Shown here: piece by piece, positions 27,459-36,783 of the stretch
How positions within the stretch are numbered: the first letter of the stretch is position 1
Layout of the letters: each line of letters opens with the position of its first letter
From: Treponema sp.
GTDB lineage: Bacteria > Spirochaetota > Spirochaetia > Treponematales > Breznakiellaceae
Length of the DNA: 64,000 bases
Direction of reading: 5' to 3'
NCBI GenBank assembly: GCA_031266875.1
Contig: JAISAE010000088.1
Span: forward strand, 1-64,000
Position numbers and translations under genes: made by a program
The notes under the pieces: model-generated
What the model saw: only the letters and a program-made list of their open reading frames with translations
Database searches by the model: none
Told to the model about the DNA's origin: nothing

Positions 27459-28981
27459 ATGCCAGTTACCTTTGTAAAAGACGATTATCGCGCCGCGGTG
27501 GAAGCGGCCTCCGGTGGAAAACAGACGGTTCTGTATGATGATCTGGGACAGCCGTCAATAATGAACATCATACCGAAATTCAACATTGAGGATGTGTTAC
27601 CCGCGGGGGTCGCCATTGGCTCAGGCGTCCACCCGGCCTTTATTGTTGGTGGGGTGGAAAAGGCCCAGATATTTATCGCCGCGCATCCAGCGATTGTCGC
27701 CAATGGCCGCGCCGTGTCCATTCCCGGCAAGGCTCCGGCCAATTATGTTACGTACGACCAAGCGAGTATTGCGCCGCGAAGGGTCAGGGGTGGCATCTCC
27801 TGACTAATTGGGAGTGGGCGGCAATCACGCTCTGGTGCCTTAAAAACGGGTCTCAGCCAAGGGGTAACACGAATTGGCGCAGGGCGCATGACGCGACCTA
27901 CGAGACGGGGAGCGCGGTGGACGGAAGAGCGCCGGGTCTTGCCAGTGGGGACGGGCGGACATTCGCCGGTTCCGGTCCCGCCTCGTGGCGGCATGACAAC
28001 ACGCCAAACGGCGTATCCGATCTGGTTGGAAATGTCTGGGAATGGACGGGCGGACTCAAACTCAATCGCGGTAGAATTTATATGCCGAATGATAATAATT
28101 ACCCGCTCCCGGAATCCTCATGGCCCGCTCAGGACGTGTGCTTTGACGCCTCCGCCGGTCCCGGCGATGGAAACGGCGCGGCAATCAGTGGAACGCCAAT
28201 CCTGTCTAATACCGTCTCGAAATTCTCTGAAAATCCCGACACCACCGCGAATCTTGATCTGGATTACGCCTATATAGCGGGCGCGGCCGGGTGGCAGGGG
28301 GTAAGCCTGTCCGCTGGGTATAACGGCCTTGTCGCCGCTACCCGCCAGCGAATGGCTCAGGCGCTTATCGCCCCCGCGCTGGTATCCACCGATACCACGA
28401 AAATAGGCGCGAAGGGCGATGATAATCTGGCAAGTCTTACAGAACGAATCGGCGCGGAAGCAATTATCACCGGTTCTTTGGACGATACCGGCAGTGAATA
28501 CCGTTTTAGAATCAGGGTTATCGGAACAGAAACAACGGCAGCCGTTATGTCTTACGCGGCGACCGTGAATAAAAATGACAGACGTATCGTGGCCTTTTCA
28601 AACTTACGACCTAAAACTACAGGTGAAAAAATTGGAACCGGTGTGCTTAATACCCTTCTGGGGCTCGGCTCTTATCTTGACGGCGACATAGCGGGCGGTC
28701 TCACGCTTACGGCAGGCTATGCCACCGCCACGGGTCTTTTTGTTATTGAAGCGACTATGCTTGATTGGGATAGTCCAGCGGTAGGGGTTCCCGCAACTAT
28801 CGGCGCCGCTATAGCCGGAGTAACGCTGGTCTATGGATTTGTGAGACCATTCATCTTTAGCCGTTCACCGCAGATGATAGCCGTGCTGGATAATATGCGG
28901 TTAAAAATAGTTCCAACAATGGGCGAATACACAGGGCGAAATAATATAGGCATCCAATTATCATATTCCCTTAAATTGTAG
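27459..28981 (+). pseudogene. FGE/C-type-lectin-like (DGR-target type) gene, frameshifted and fused to a CsgG/P13-like gene
   Basis: From the ATG at 27459 (site GAGGAGGG), the first 105 or so codons match the N-terminus of formylglycine-generating-enzyme-fold proteins used as diversity-generating-retroelement targets. A one- or two-base error near 27771 breaks the frame (SIA then APRRVRGG). The matching protein resumes in another frame (KGQGWHLLTNWEWA, then GNVWEWTGG, AATRQRMAQALIAP). Near 28425 it changes to a CsgG/LpoB-like segment (IGAEAIITGSL) and a P13-like membrane region to 28981. The start of the lectin variable region is missing. Confidence 0.7.
28425..28981 (+). CDS. CsgG/LpoB-like domain followed by P13-type spirochaetal membrane domain (C-terminal part only)
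   Basis: This reading frame continues without break from the lectin-type sequence. It holds RIGAEAIITGSLDDTGSEYR, the core of CsgG/LpoB-type outer-membrane-associated domains, then hydrophobic stretches and a terminal YTGRNNIGIQLSYSL typical of P13-like proteins of Borrelia and treponemes. The native N-terminus with a lipoprotein signal is absent, so it is the 3' half of another gene joined to the lectin gene. Whether it is expressed is unknown. Confidence 0.6.
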
Positions 28982-28991
28982 AAGGCTCAAA

Positions 28992-30530
28992 ATGAAAAAA
29001 ATAAATATAGCATACTTTATCCTTATTAAAACGCTGATCATGATGTTATCAGGCTGTGATGAAATGGCAACACTTTTTCACGGCGCTAAACCGGAAGACC
29101 CACCTGTTACTTATACGGTAATATTTGATGGTAATGGCGCGGGCGGCTCAGCGCCTTTAGCGCAAACTGTAAACACCGGTACTGTTATTCATTTTCCAGA
29201 TAAAGGCAGCCTGATCAATATGGGATATATCTTTACCGGCTGGAATATGAATTCAAGTGGAGGAGGCATAACTTATCCCGCTGGAGCATCTATAACCGTT
29301 ACCCAAAACATGGTTTTTTACGCACAATGGCTTGACAGTTCAGCGCCGCAATATACTGTTACCTTCAATGCGAATGGCGCAACAAGTGGTTCGCCACCTG
29401 CGGCGGAGATTGTTTATAGTGGCGTCAGTATCACTATTCCAGATCAAGGTAGTCTGACCAATATGGGATATACTTTTACCGGCTGGAATGTCAGCGCAGA
29501 TGGGCTGGGGACAAATTATGTTGCCGGATCTCTATTCATGGTTGCAACAGACGTTACCTTATACGCTAAGTGGGAAAATCAAACAAATGAAAATCCGTCC
29601 ATTCCAGTACCGTTCCTGTCCGCAAGCGCAAAAAGTTCTACTGATATTATGCTGTCATGGAACAGTATCGCTACATCCTCAAGTTACAATGTTTTTCGCG
29701 CATCTTCAGAGAACGCGCCATACATACAGATTGCCACCATAAACGAAATTACATATATTGATACGGGGCTTAATCCCAATACCACTTATTACTATATGGT
29801 CAGTGTCAACACAGACCTTGGCATAAGCAATCGCTCAAAGGTAGCAAGCGCGAGAACGATGTCCGCGCCGGTTGTTCCCCAGGGAGCTACATTGGCAGAA
29901 AAATTTGCATGGATCGCAAACAGGGCAGACAACAATGTGGTTTACGACATCGTTGTTACTCAGAGTGAGGCGATTGAACCAACTACTGTTTCTTCAAAAG
30001 GGCGGAATGTTACCGTTATTCTGCGAAGCGCCTCGTCGGATGACATAAAGACCATCACGCTTAGTTCAAAAACAGGGTCTCTGTTCGATATCGAAACAGA
30101 TGGGTATGACAATGGCTTTACCTTCAAAATTGAAAATATCATCTTGCGGGGAAAATCTAACAATAGCGTGCTTGTTACAGTGAGCCGCTACCGAACCTTT
30201 GAAATAGGCGAAGGAGCAGAAATTACAGAAAATACCAATTCTAGCCGGAACGGTGGCGGAGTTCTTGTTGATAGTGGAATAATGAACATCTATGGCGGCA
30301 AAATTCATGGCAACCGCGCAAATTCTTATGGCGGGGGTATTTATATTTCTGAGGGTACTGTAAATATATATGGTGGTATAATACATGGGAATAGATTGGA
30401 TTGTCGGTCAGCATTTTACCAAAGCAAGTCTTTCTCCCGAAATATCAAGTGGCATTATTTATGGTATCAATATATGGAATCCCTAGTCTGTTGGCAATTT
30501 CTTGTATGGTCAAACTATAATAGTCATTAA
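28992..30530 (+). pseudogene. InlB-repeat/FN3 lipoprotein, truncated in its beta-helix
   Basis: Begins with a lipoprotein signal (lipobox LSGC), followed by two Listeria-Bacteroides (InlB-B) repeats of the type VIFDGNGAGGSAP ... GYIFTGWN, one fibronectin-type-III-like domain (about residues 200-290), and right-handed beta-helix turns (MNIYGGKIHGNRA, VNIYGGIIHGNR). After GGIIHGNR (about 30403) the sequence becomes AT-rich and unrelated, giving a tail of about 43 odd residues. Full-length relatives have many more helix turns, so the 3' end has been replaced. The ribosome site (GAAGG) is modest. Confidence 0.75.
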
Positions 30531-30553
30531 TTTATCATCGGAAAAATTTTTTA

Positions 30554-30580
30554 TAAAATATAGAACAATTCTATATTTTA
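30554..30580. terminator. AT-rich 12-bp inverted repeat
   Basis: TAAAATATAGAA and TTCTATATTTTA are exact inverted repeats around CAA. It follows the truncated lipoprotein gene, so it may act as a terminator or be the end of the inserted DNA. There is no G+C-rich stem, so termination would be weak. Confidence 0.4.
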
Positions 30581-30783
30581 AATAGATATAGAGAGCAGTC
30601 GGACAAGATGTCGGTCTTATCCGAAGGCTTTGGCGACAAAGCAAGCTGGCCTATAGAGGCTCCAACCGATCATAGGCAGCTTTTTATCACCCGCACCCCC
30701 CTCGCACATTGTTATCGGCACGGCAAACAGGATGTGGCGAACATTGGTATCAAGAGCGGCACGACCGCTTTGATATATGAGAG

Positions 30784-30803
30784 CCTCGCTCGTATGAGCG
30801 AGG
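30784..30803. terminator. Small hairpin CCTCGCTC/GAGCGAGG
   Basis: Eight-base arms with a GTAT loop, followed by GATTTTC. It lies in a stretch (30600-30900) where I see no gene, and may be a weak intrinsic terminator on the plus strand. Confidence 0.35.
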
Positions 30804-30856
30804 GATTTTCAACGCGGTGTATTTCAGAGAGGATGCTGGTATACACCGCGAATTCT

Positions 30857-30894
30857 AGCCTACCGGCACGCCATCCCCAGCGTACCGGTAGGCT
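30857..30894. terminator. Long-loop hairpin with T-rich tail
   Basis: AGCCTACCGG (30857-30866) pairs with CCGGTAGGCT (30885-30894), followed by TCTTTG. It could be a terminator for whatever is transcribed through 30600-30860. It also stands just ahead of the HIRAN-domain pseudogene. Confidence 0.4.
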
Positions 30895-30918
30895 TCTTTG
30901 TTAGGGGAACTTGAAACT

Positions 30919-31685
30919 ATGAGTATAGAACGAGCGCGTTACTACGAGAACCTACGGCGTTCCACTTACCGGAATGCGAAAGAGGCGTTCAGCGCCAGCC
31001 TAGAGCGGGCGTATGAGGGAAACAAGCCTGACCCATACCAAAGCGATCCGGCAGTACAGGCGGTGGAGGCGGACTTACGTAAGGTGTTTGACGCCAGCGA
31101 TATGCCAGAGTACGACCGTTTGCTTAGCGTCTACCATGAGGCGAAGACGGCGGCTCCAGCGAGAGGCGGAGAAGATCGCGCAAGCGGCAGCGACTCCGGT
31201 CATGGAGACCACGACACCACCAGCGCCGGAAACCGAAACGGCGCAACCGGAAGCAAAGCCGAGTCGGGACACACGCCACTGGTGGAGAAGCGGCCTATCA
31301 GCGCGATACGCGCCGAGGTGTGCCGCGTAGCAAATGAACTGAGGAAGAGCGCGGGCATGAGCAAGAGTATGGCCATGCGCGAGTCATGGGCAATGGTAAA
31401 GAGCGGCCGCGCCGCGTTCCCGGTCAAGGGAATCTCTCTTAATATAGAAGGCACGAGGCGCTCAAGCGCCTCACGCACTACGAGCGACAACAGATTCACG
31501 CCTTCCTTGTACCGGAACCGGAAAACGAGTTTGACCGGAACGCCGTCGCGGTCAAGGTGTTGGTGAACAACGCGAAGAGCCTGTACACGGTCGACTACAT
31601 ACCAGCGGTGGATACCGGCAAGGCGAAGGCGCTCATCGGGAGGCCGTATAGCTTGAGCTTCAGGTCTGACATGCAAGGTCCCGCT
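30919..31685 (+). pseudogene. HIRAN-domain protein with at least three frame changes
   Basis: Coding-like sequence begins at ATG 30919 (MSIERARYYENLR). Near 31150 it shifts to a second frame carrying a Pro/Glu-rich linker (AATPVMETTTPPAPETE), returns near 31290 to the first frame (PISAIRAEVCRVANELRK), and near 31445 shifts to a third frame with QQIHAFLVPEPENEFDRNAV and YIPAVDTGKAKALIG, which looks like a HIRAN domain (a DNA-end-binding fold). Several phage or plasmid proteins have this layout. Decay is the simplest explanation. Confidence 0.6.
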
Positions 31686-31724
31686 ATTTTTTGTAATGCA
31701 AGGGCGCTAAGCGCCAAATTTCAA

Positions 31725-31940
31725 ATGACACACACAAAACACGTAGTATTAGGAAGGGCGGCGGTTTTATTACTGGCCGTCGTCATGGCGCTGACTGCCG
31801 TTTCCGGCGCGGTGGGACAATCCCCGCGCAACAGGCCAACATTGCCCCGCGTTTCAAGGCAAAAAATAAACACGAATTTTTACATTCCTCTTGACGTTTT
31901 TTATACACAACTGTATTATACCATTAGTACAGTAATGTAG
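31725..31940 (+). CDS. Small hypothetical protein with signal-peptide-like N-terminus, probably a fragment
   Basis: ATG at 31725 opens 71 codons whose first about 30 residues look like an export signal (VVLGRAAVLLLAVVMALT followed by a small-residue site). The remainder has no recognised domain and overlaps the promoter region of the GntR operon. It may be the 5' end of a lost surface-protein gene. No ribosome site seen. Confidence 0.3.
   Translation: MTHTKHVVLGRAAVLLLAVVMALTAVSGAVGQSPRNRPTLPRVSRQKINTNFYIPLDVFYTQLYYTISTVM
31891..31919 (+). promoter_or_regulatory. Promoter of the GntR-ABC operon
   Basis: TTGACG (31891-31896), 17-base spacer, TATTAT (31914-31919). The downstream leader contains direct-repeat-like TAGTAC/GTAATG-TAGTAATAC sequence that could bind the GntR regulator, as YtrA-type repressors usually control their own operon. 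Confidence 0.6.
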
Positions 31941-31965
31941 TAATACAATTAGGAGGAACAATGAA

Positions 31966-32355
31966 TTGTTCAATTTTCAAGCGACTATACCCATCTATAC
32001 CCAGTTGATGGATGAAATCAAAGGGCAGATTGTGTCAGGACGGCTGGCGGCTGGAGCAAGGATAGACTCCATACGCGACCTTGCCGCCTTTTACATGGTC
32101 AACCCCAACACGGTTCAGCGGGCCTTGCTCGAACTGGAACGGGAGGGCTTACTCTCCACCCAACGGGCAAGTGGCAAATTCGTTACGGAGGACGAAAACA
32201 TGATTCGAGAACTACGTTCAAAGCTGGCGGAGGAGCAGATCAACAAACTCCTTGCCGCCATGAAGATACTGGGCTTCAGCGTGGAAGAAACCCGCGAACT
32301 GATCGCCCGCGCTTTAGCGCAATCAGCTCTGCTGGCAAAAGGAGGCGAACTATGA
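31966..32355 (+). CDS. GntR-family (YtrA subfamily) transcriptional regulator
   Basis: A 129-residue repressor-type protein with an N-terminal winged helix (PIYTQLMDEIKGQIVSG ... NPNTVQRALLELEREG) and a short helical C-terminal tail as in YtrA. It most likely responds to cell-envelope stress and controls the ABC genes that follow. The start is TTG at 31966, nine bases after AGGAGG; an ATG at 31961 lies nearer the site but is out of frame and opens only 15 codons. Its stop overlaps the next start (CTATGAG). Confidence 0.9.
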   Translation: MFNFQATIPIYTQLMDEIKGQIVSGRLAAGARIDSIRDLAAFYMVNPNTVQRALLELEREGLLSTQRASGKFVTEDENMIRELRSKLAEEQINKLLAAMKILGFSVEETRELIARALAQSALLAKGGEL

Positions 32356-33059
32356 GCGACCCAATACTGGAATGTCGAGGCTTGAGCAAACGCTACGGAC
32401 ATGGCGACGCGATGGCGCTGGACAAGGTTGACCTCAGCCTTTACAGCGGGCGCATCATCGGGCTGCTGGGGCCAAACGGCAGTGGCAAAACCACCCTGTT
32501 GAAGCTGGCGAATGGGCTTCTACGCCCTTCTAGTGGCAGTCTGCTTATCAATGGCGAAGAAGTGGGGACGGCGACTAAAGCCATCGTCTCATATCTGCCG
32601 GATCGCGTTTGCCTGGACGCTTCCTCGCGGATACGCGACCTGCTGGCGTTCTATGCTGACTTTTACGCCGACTTCCGGCGCGACACCGCCGAAACCATGC
32701 TCGCTAACCTAGGGCTTGATCTGAACAAGCGCTTCAAAACCCTGTCTAAGGGCAACCGTGAAAAAATCCAGCTCGTGCTGGTAATGGCGAGAAAGGCGCG
32801 GCTCTACCTGCTTGACGAGCCTATTGGCGGCGTTGATCCAGCGGCGCGGGACTACATCATCAACACCATCCTCAACAACTACAACGAGGACGCCGCCTTA
32901 CTCATATCCACACACCTGATTCAGGACGTGGAGCGCATCCTTGACGATATCCTATTTCTAAAGGAAGGAAAAATGATTTTAAGCGGCGCGGCTGATGACA
33001 TTCGCTCAAAAAAGGGTATGTCCATTGATATGCTTTTCCGGGAGGTTTTTAAATGCTAG
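32352..33059 (+). CDS. ABC transporter ATPase (YtrB-like)
   Basis: A 235-residue ATPase: Walker A GPNGSGKTT, signature-region LSKGNREK (the degenerate form common in YtrB/CcmA-type ATPases), Walker B LYLLDEPIGGVD and switch histidine (ISTHL). It overlaps the regulator and the permease genes by four and seven bases, so the three form one operon. It is likely an exporter of antibiotics or a lipid-related substrate; unknown. Confidence 0.9.
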   Translation: MSDPILECRGLSKRYGHGDAMALDKVDLSLYSGRIIGLLGPNGSGKTTLLKLANGLLRPSSGSLLINGEEVGTATKAIVSYLPDRVCLDASSRIRDLLAFYADFYADFRRDTAETMLANLGLDLNKRFKTLSKGNREKIQLVLVMARKARLYLLDEPIGGVDPAARDYIINTILNNYNEDAALLISTHLIQDVERILDDILFLKEGKMILSGAADDIRSKKGMSIDMLFREVFKC

Positions 33060-33790
33060 GAAAATTACTAAAGTACGATTTCAAGGCGTTTCTGCGAATC
33101 ATGGTGCCATTCTATCTGGCGTTGATGGCGCTGTCGTTACTTGCCGGTCTTAGCCAAGGCCGGATAGCGCCAGATGGCGCATCGGAGCCTTCGCCTTTGA
33201 CTATAATCTGGGGCATTGCGGTAGTCGTGGTGGTAACCGTGAACATCATCATGCTTATCCAGCGTTTCCGGGATAACCTGCTTAAAGACGAAGGCTATCT
33301 GATGTTCACCCTGCCGGTAACAAGGTGGCAGCTGCTGGTGTCAAAGGCGCTTACCGCGCTTGTATCGCTCATCATAAGCGGGCTTGCGCTTATACTTTCA
33401 GTGCTGCTATTTGAAGTAGTGAGCGGGCCTCAGCCCCATTTTGTGGAGGAGCTGTCCGAGTTTCTACAGCGCATTACCGACCAGAACCACATCACCATGT
33501 ATTTACTCAATGCGCTGGTGGTGCTGATCGTGGTGTTTCAGCAGATCTGCCTTATCTACACAGTGTTGCTGGGCAGTCAGATACTGCCGCGCTTTCGCGT
33601 ATTAGCGGCGTTGGGCGTATACATTCTGGTGATGTATGTTGAATCACGGATAATCCTTGCTGTTGTACCGTATTTCCCGCAGACAACGTATGCCCCTCTG
33701 CTGGGACAGGGAGCTATCTCAATAGTATTTGCGGGGCTGTACTTCTGGCTCTGCGGCTGGCTTCTGCACCATACGCTGAACATGGAATAG
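33053..33790 (+). CDS. ABC transporter permease (ABC-2-like membrane protein)
   Basis: A 245-residue membrane protein with about six helices (LALMALSLLAGL; IIWGIAVVVVVTVNIIML; ALTALVSLIISGLALIL; MYLLNALVVLIVVF; and two more) and a cytosolic LMFTLPVTRWQLLVSK segment typical of these permeases. Third gene of the GntR operon, followed by a 12-bp hairpin. Confidence 0.88.
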   Translation: MLGKLLKYDFKAFLRIMVPFYLALMALSLLAGLSQGRIAPDGASEPSPLTIIWGIAVVVVVTVNIIMLIQRFRDNLLKDEGYLMFTLPVTRWQLLVSKALTALVSLIISGLALILSVLLFEVVSGPQPHFVEELSEFLQRITDQNHITMYLLNALVVLIVVFQQICLIYTVLLGSQILPRFRVLAALGVYILVMYVESRIILAVVPYFPQTTYAPLLGQGAISIVFAGLYFWLCGWLLHHTLNME

Positions 33791-33799
33791 AGGCGCGAC

Positions 33800-33835
33800 T
33801 ATTCGTTGGGACGCATGGCCGTATCCCAACGAATA
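33800..33835 (+). terminator. Hairpin after the GntR-ABC operon
   Basis: TATTCGTTGGGA pairs exactly with TCCCAACGAATA around a 12-base loop, ten bases after the permease stop. There is no U-tract, so it could be a mRNA-stabilising end or a factor-dependent terminator. The stretch 33836-34058 shows only a short direct repeat (CGGACAGACG twice). Confidence 0.5.
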
Positions 33836-34058
33836 AGCGTAACTCTTCGTGCTTGGGAGTGATTTGCCGATAATCTCAATGTTGAGACGTGGAATACATC
33901 AGTGAACCAATCCTAGAGGGATCAGACAAAGCGGACAGACGCTTAGCGGTTCGGACAGACGAGCTATTTTTACGAGGAGGTCTGCCTAACGGTAGACGGT
34001 GTTTCAGCCCTTGTTTAGGCGGCAGTCTAAAGACTTGGGTCTCCGCGCCGTGGTTTTT

Positions 34059-35183
34059 ATGAGAAAAGTCATACCTATCGTTTTTCTTTTATTATATAGC
34101 CTGCCCCTGTGGGCGCAGAGGCAGGCTGAGCGGCCATACTGGTATAGCCTTGAGCGGGGGAAACAGCTTTTTCGCAATGGAGACTATGGAAACGCGCTCA
34201 TAGCGCTTCAGGACGCGAGGCAGGATCGCCGCGATATGTATACTCGCATGAAAGCCGATATAATCACCCTGCTTTCAATCCCGGAAGTGCGCCGTATGGG
34301 GGATTCGCTTGAACTTATCGAGCCATACATAGTTGAACGCTATCATGTAAACGCCGCCGCCGCGCTTGAGGAAGTGTATTATCGCGTGTCCAAAGCAGCT
34401 ATCAACGGGTCGGCCAATAGGGTACTTGAGGAACTTGACCGTTTGAAGGTGTTTCCTGAAGCCGAATACTGGATCGGTGAAACCTATCGCATGGAAGGCG
34501 AGCTTGGATTAGCCCTCGAACAGTACAAGAAAGCCCATGAACAGCGAGCTTTTCTTGAAAACCCCGCGCTTGATACGGATATCCTGTATAAAATAGTGGA
34601 ACTCCTCAAGATCAAGCAGGAATACAGCGAGATGGAAGCGCGGGCTAGGGAGATACTCACGCAGGATTCCCTGTATTCAGGTTCTACCACTACCTTGATC
34701 GCCATGGCCAGAATACTGACCGAGAGTGGCATTAACCGGTTTTTGACGCTTTACCGGCATCATAACACCGCAACAGAACGGGCATACCAACTCTTGGGCC
34801 TGTATTACTACGACACAGAAGCGCCCAGGCCCGAAGGCTATGCCGCAGACCGGCTTAGTCCAGCGGCTGAACACCTTATGATCGCGTTCCTGAACCAGAA
34901 TACGATTCTGATTCAGGAGCTTATCCGCCGCCAGTACAACTATACCTTTAGTACGCTGGACGCGCTCATCACTGACGCCTATCATAATCCGGTTCTCGTG
35001 GCATATATGGCAGACTATGAATACTTTAAGACGATCTACTATTTTGCAGCCGCGCTCTATGCTGATGGAAAGCCGGTTCTCGGACGGCGGCTTTGGACAC
35101 TTTTGAGTCTTCACCCTGAAGCGGGCGAATGGAGTAAGCGCTCTGCGAATCAGTTGCGAAGCCCTTTCATGGATAAACCTTAG
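34059..35183 (+). CDS. Secreted TPR-type helical repeat protein
   Basis: A 374-residue protein with an N-terminal signal peptide (VIPIVFLLLYSLPLWAQ) and tandem helix pairs (GKQLFRNGDYGNALIALQDA; ETYRMEGELGLALEQYKKA), as in TPR scaffold proteins of the treponemal envelope. ATG at 34059 is preferred over 33999 because it begins the signal peptide. It is followed by a small membrane protein gene and a sugar-kinase gene. Partner and role unknown. Confidence 0.78.
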   Translation: MRKVIPIVFLLLYSLPLWAQRQAERPYWYSLERGKQLFRNGDYGNALIALQDARQDRRDMYTRMKADIITLLSIPEVRRMGDSLELIEPYIVERYHVNAAAALEEVYYRVSKAAINGSANRVLEELDRLKVFPEAEYWIGETYRMEGELGLALEQYKKAHEQRAFLENPALDTDILYKIVELLKIKQEYSEMEARAREILTQDSLYSGSTTTLIAMARILTESGINRFLTLYRHHNTATERAYQLLGLYYYDTEAPRPEGYAADRLSPAAEHLMIAFLNQNTILIQELIRRQYNYTFSTLDALITDAYHNPVLVAYMADYEYFKTIYYFAAALYADGKPVLGRRLWTLLSLHPEAGEWSKRSANQLRSPFMDKP

Positions 35184-35269
35184 TTTATCCTTACCGCTTC
35201 GGGGTATAAGGCGGCGCAGCGGCAAGAGTTCCCCTTGCGAATTTAACGTTATTCCCTTAGAATAAGACC

Positions 35270-35512
35270 ATGCTTTCCGATGAATTGAGAGATTTTTTGA
35301 AACAGGTGCTGACTTCGTGGCAAGTAATCGCGGTTGTGGTTGTGGCGATTCTGTATATTGCGCTGGTCTCCTACGTGGCGCGTTTTCGCAAGCGTACCGG
35401 CGGCCCTCCGCCAGTAAAAAAGGCGCTCAAACTCAGCTTCAACAAAAACAAGAAACCCGCAAGAACAAGCGCCCTGGATGATGAAGACGAAGAGGATAGA
35501 AGAAAAAGATAA
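35270..35512 (+). CDS. Small single-helix membrane protein
   Basis: An 80-residue protein: one hydrophobic helix (VIAVVVVAILYIALVSYVA), then a basic tail with KKALKLSFNKNKK and a final Asp/Glu/Arg-rich cluster. Such small proteins sit beside TPR genes in treponemes, to my memory. No recognised domain. The next gene starts six bases after its stop. Confidence 0.7.
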   Translation: MLSDELRDFLKQVLTSWQVIAVVVVAILYIALVSYVARFRKRTGGPPPVKKALKLSFNKNKKPARTSALDDEDEEDRRKR

Positions 35513-35518
35513 ATCCTT

Positions 35519-36475
35519 ATGAAAAACTATTTTTTTGGTATTGACGGCGGAGGGACACGCTCGCGTATTGCCATTATCAACCGTGCTGGGGAGACGTTTG
35601 CCCATTGTGAGGCAGGTAGCACTAACATCTACTCGGTGTCAGAGGCAATGGTTTTTGAAAACCTCGCGGCGTTGCTGAATGGCGCATTACAGCAGGCGGG
35701 TATAGAACGCGACGCGCTTGCAGGGGGCTGTATCGGCAGCGCGGGACTTTCGCGGCAGCGTGAGCTGGCGCTGTTTCGCGGCTGGTTCGATATGCTTCTG
35801 GGCGCACATGTTCCGGTAAAGCTCTGTACCGACGGCGAAATACTCTTATACGGTGGCCTTGATGGACCTGAAGGCTATTGCCTCATCGCGGGAACCGGCT
35901 CGCTGGCGCTGGCCCGTTCCCGCGACGGCACACTCACGCGGGCTGGAGGCTTTGGCTATCTCTTAGGCGACGAGGGTGCGGCAGCCTGGATCGGCAAGAG
36001 CGCCATTGCCCGCAGCCTGCGAAGTGAAGAGCTGCGCGACCTCCCCACGCGCATGACAGCGGCGCTCCTGTCCGCCTGTACACTCAGTAACAGCTCAGAC
36101 CTGATCCGCTATGTCCATCACGACGCGAACAAGGCTGAGATCGCGGCCCTTGCCCCGCTCGTAACAGCCGCCGCCCGCAACAATGACGCGCTGGCGCTCG
36201 ACATACTGCAAAACAGCGCAACAGAACTGGCGCTCCTCGTGCGCTCGCTCATTGCCCGCACCCCGCATATAACCAACCGGACCCTGGTACTCGCCGGTGG
36301 GGTTATAGAACATGACGAAATCGTCCACCAACACCTGACAGTGCTCTTAGCCGCGGAATGTCCCGATATAGCGCCCATTACCCCTCGCCGGAACGCGCTT
36401 GAGGGCGCGTGCCTGCTGGCCATGTCCACGACAACCCCAGACCTCGCTCCCATCACCTCAACCACACAAGCGTGA
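35519..36475 (+). CDS. BadF/BadG-type sugar kinase (N-acetylglucosamine kinase-like)
   Basis: A 318-residue actin-fold ATPase/kinase. Phosphate-1 motif GIDGGGTRSR, the GTGS phosphate-2 motif (IAGTGSLAL), adenosine motif near VLAGGVIE. This family includes N-acetylglucosamine/N-acetylmuramic-type kinases. The last 15 or so codons (TTTPDLAPITSTTQA) are encoded by the first unit of the 56-bp array, so the native C-terminus has been replaced or extended. Confidence 0.85.
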   Translation: MKNYFFGIDGGGTRSRIAIINRAGETFAHCEAGSTNIYSVSEAMVFENLAALLNGALQQAGIERDALAGGCIGSAGLSRQRELALFRGWFDMLLGAHVPVKLCTDGEILLYGGLDGPEGYCLIAGTGSLALARSRDGTLTRAGGFGYLLGDEGAAAWIGKSAIARSLRSEELRDLPTRMTAALLSACTLSNSSDLIRYVHHDANKAEIAALAPLVTAAARNNDALALDILQNSATELALLVRSLIARTPHITNRTLVLAGGVIEHDEIVHQHLTVLLAAECPDIAPITPRRNALEGACLLAMSTTTPDLAPITSTTQA

Positions 36476-36775
36476 GGCCTGAGCCATTTGCCCCAGACCT
36501 CGCTCCCATCACCCCAACCACGTCCACGACAATCCCAGACCTCGCTCCCATCACCCCAACCACACAAGCGTGAGGCCTCAGACACGCGCCCCAGACCTCG
36601 CTCCCATCACCTCAACCACACAAACGTGAGGCCTCAGACACGCGCCCCAGACCTCGCTCCCATCACCTCAACCACACAAACGTGAGGTCTGAGACGCTTG
36701 CCCCAGACCTCGCTCCCATCACCTCAACCACACAAACGTGAGGTCTGAGACGCTTGCCCCAGACCTCGCTCAACC
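36435..36775. repeat. 56-bp tandem array, about seven units
   Basis: Units beginning CCCCAGACCTCGCTCCCATC start at 36435, 36491, 36533, 36589, 36645, 36701 and 36757 (last one partial); five intervals are 56 bp and one is 42 bp. Each full unit contains CCTCAACC ... GTGAGG, which can form a small hairpin. The first unit supplies the C-terminal codons and stop of the kinase gene, and the array runs up to the 3' end of the next gene. Confidence 0.88.
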
Positions 36776-36783
36776 CAAAAACC

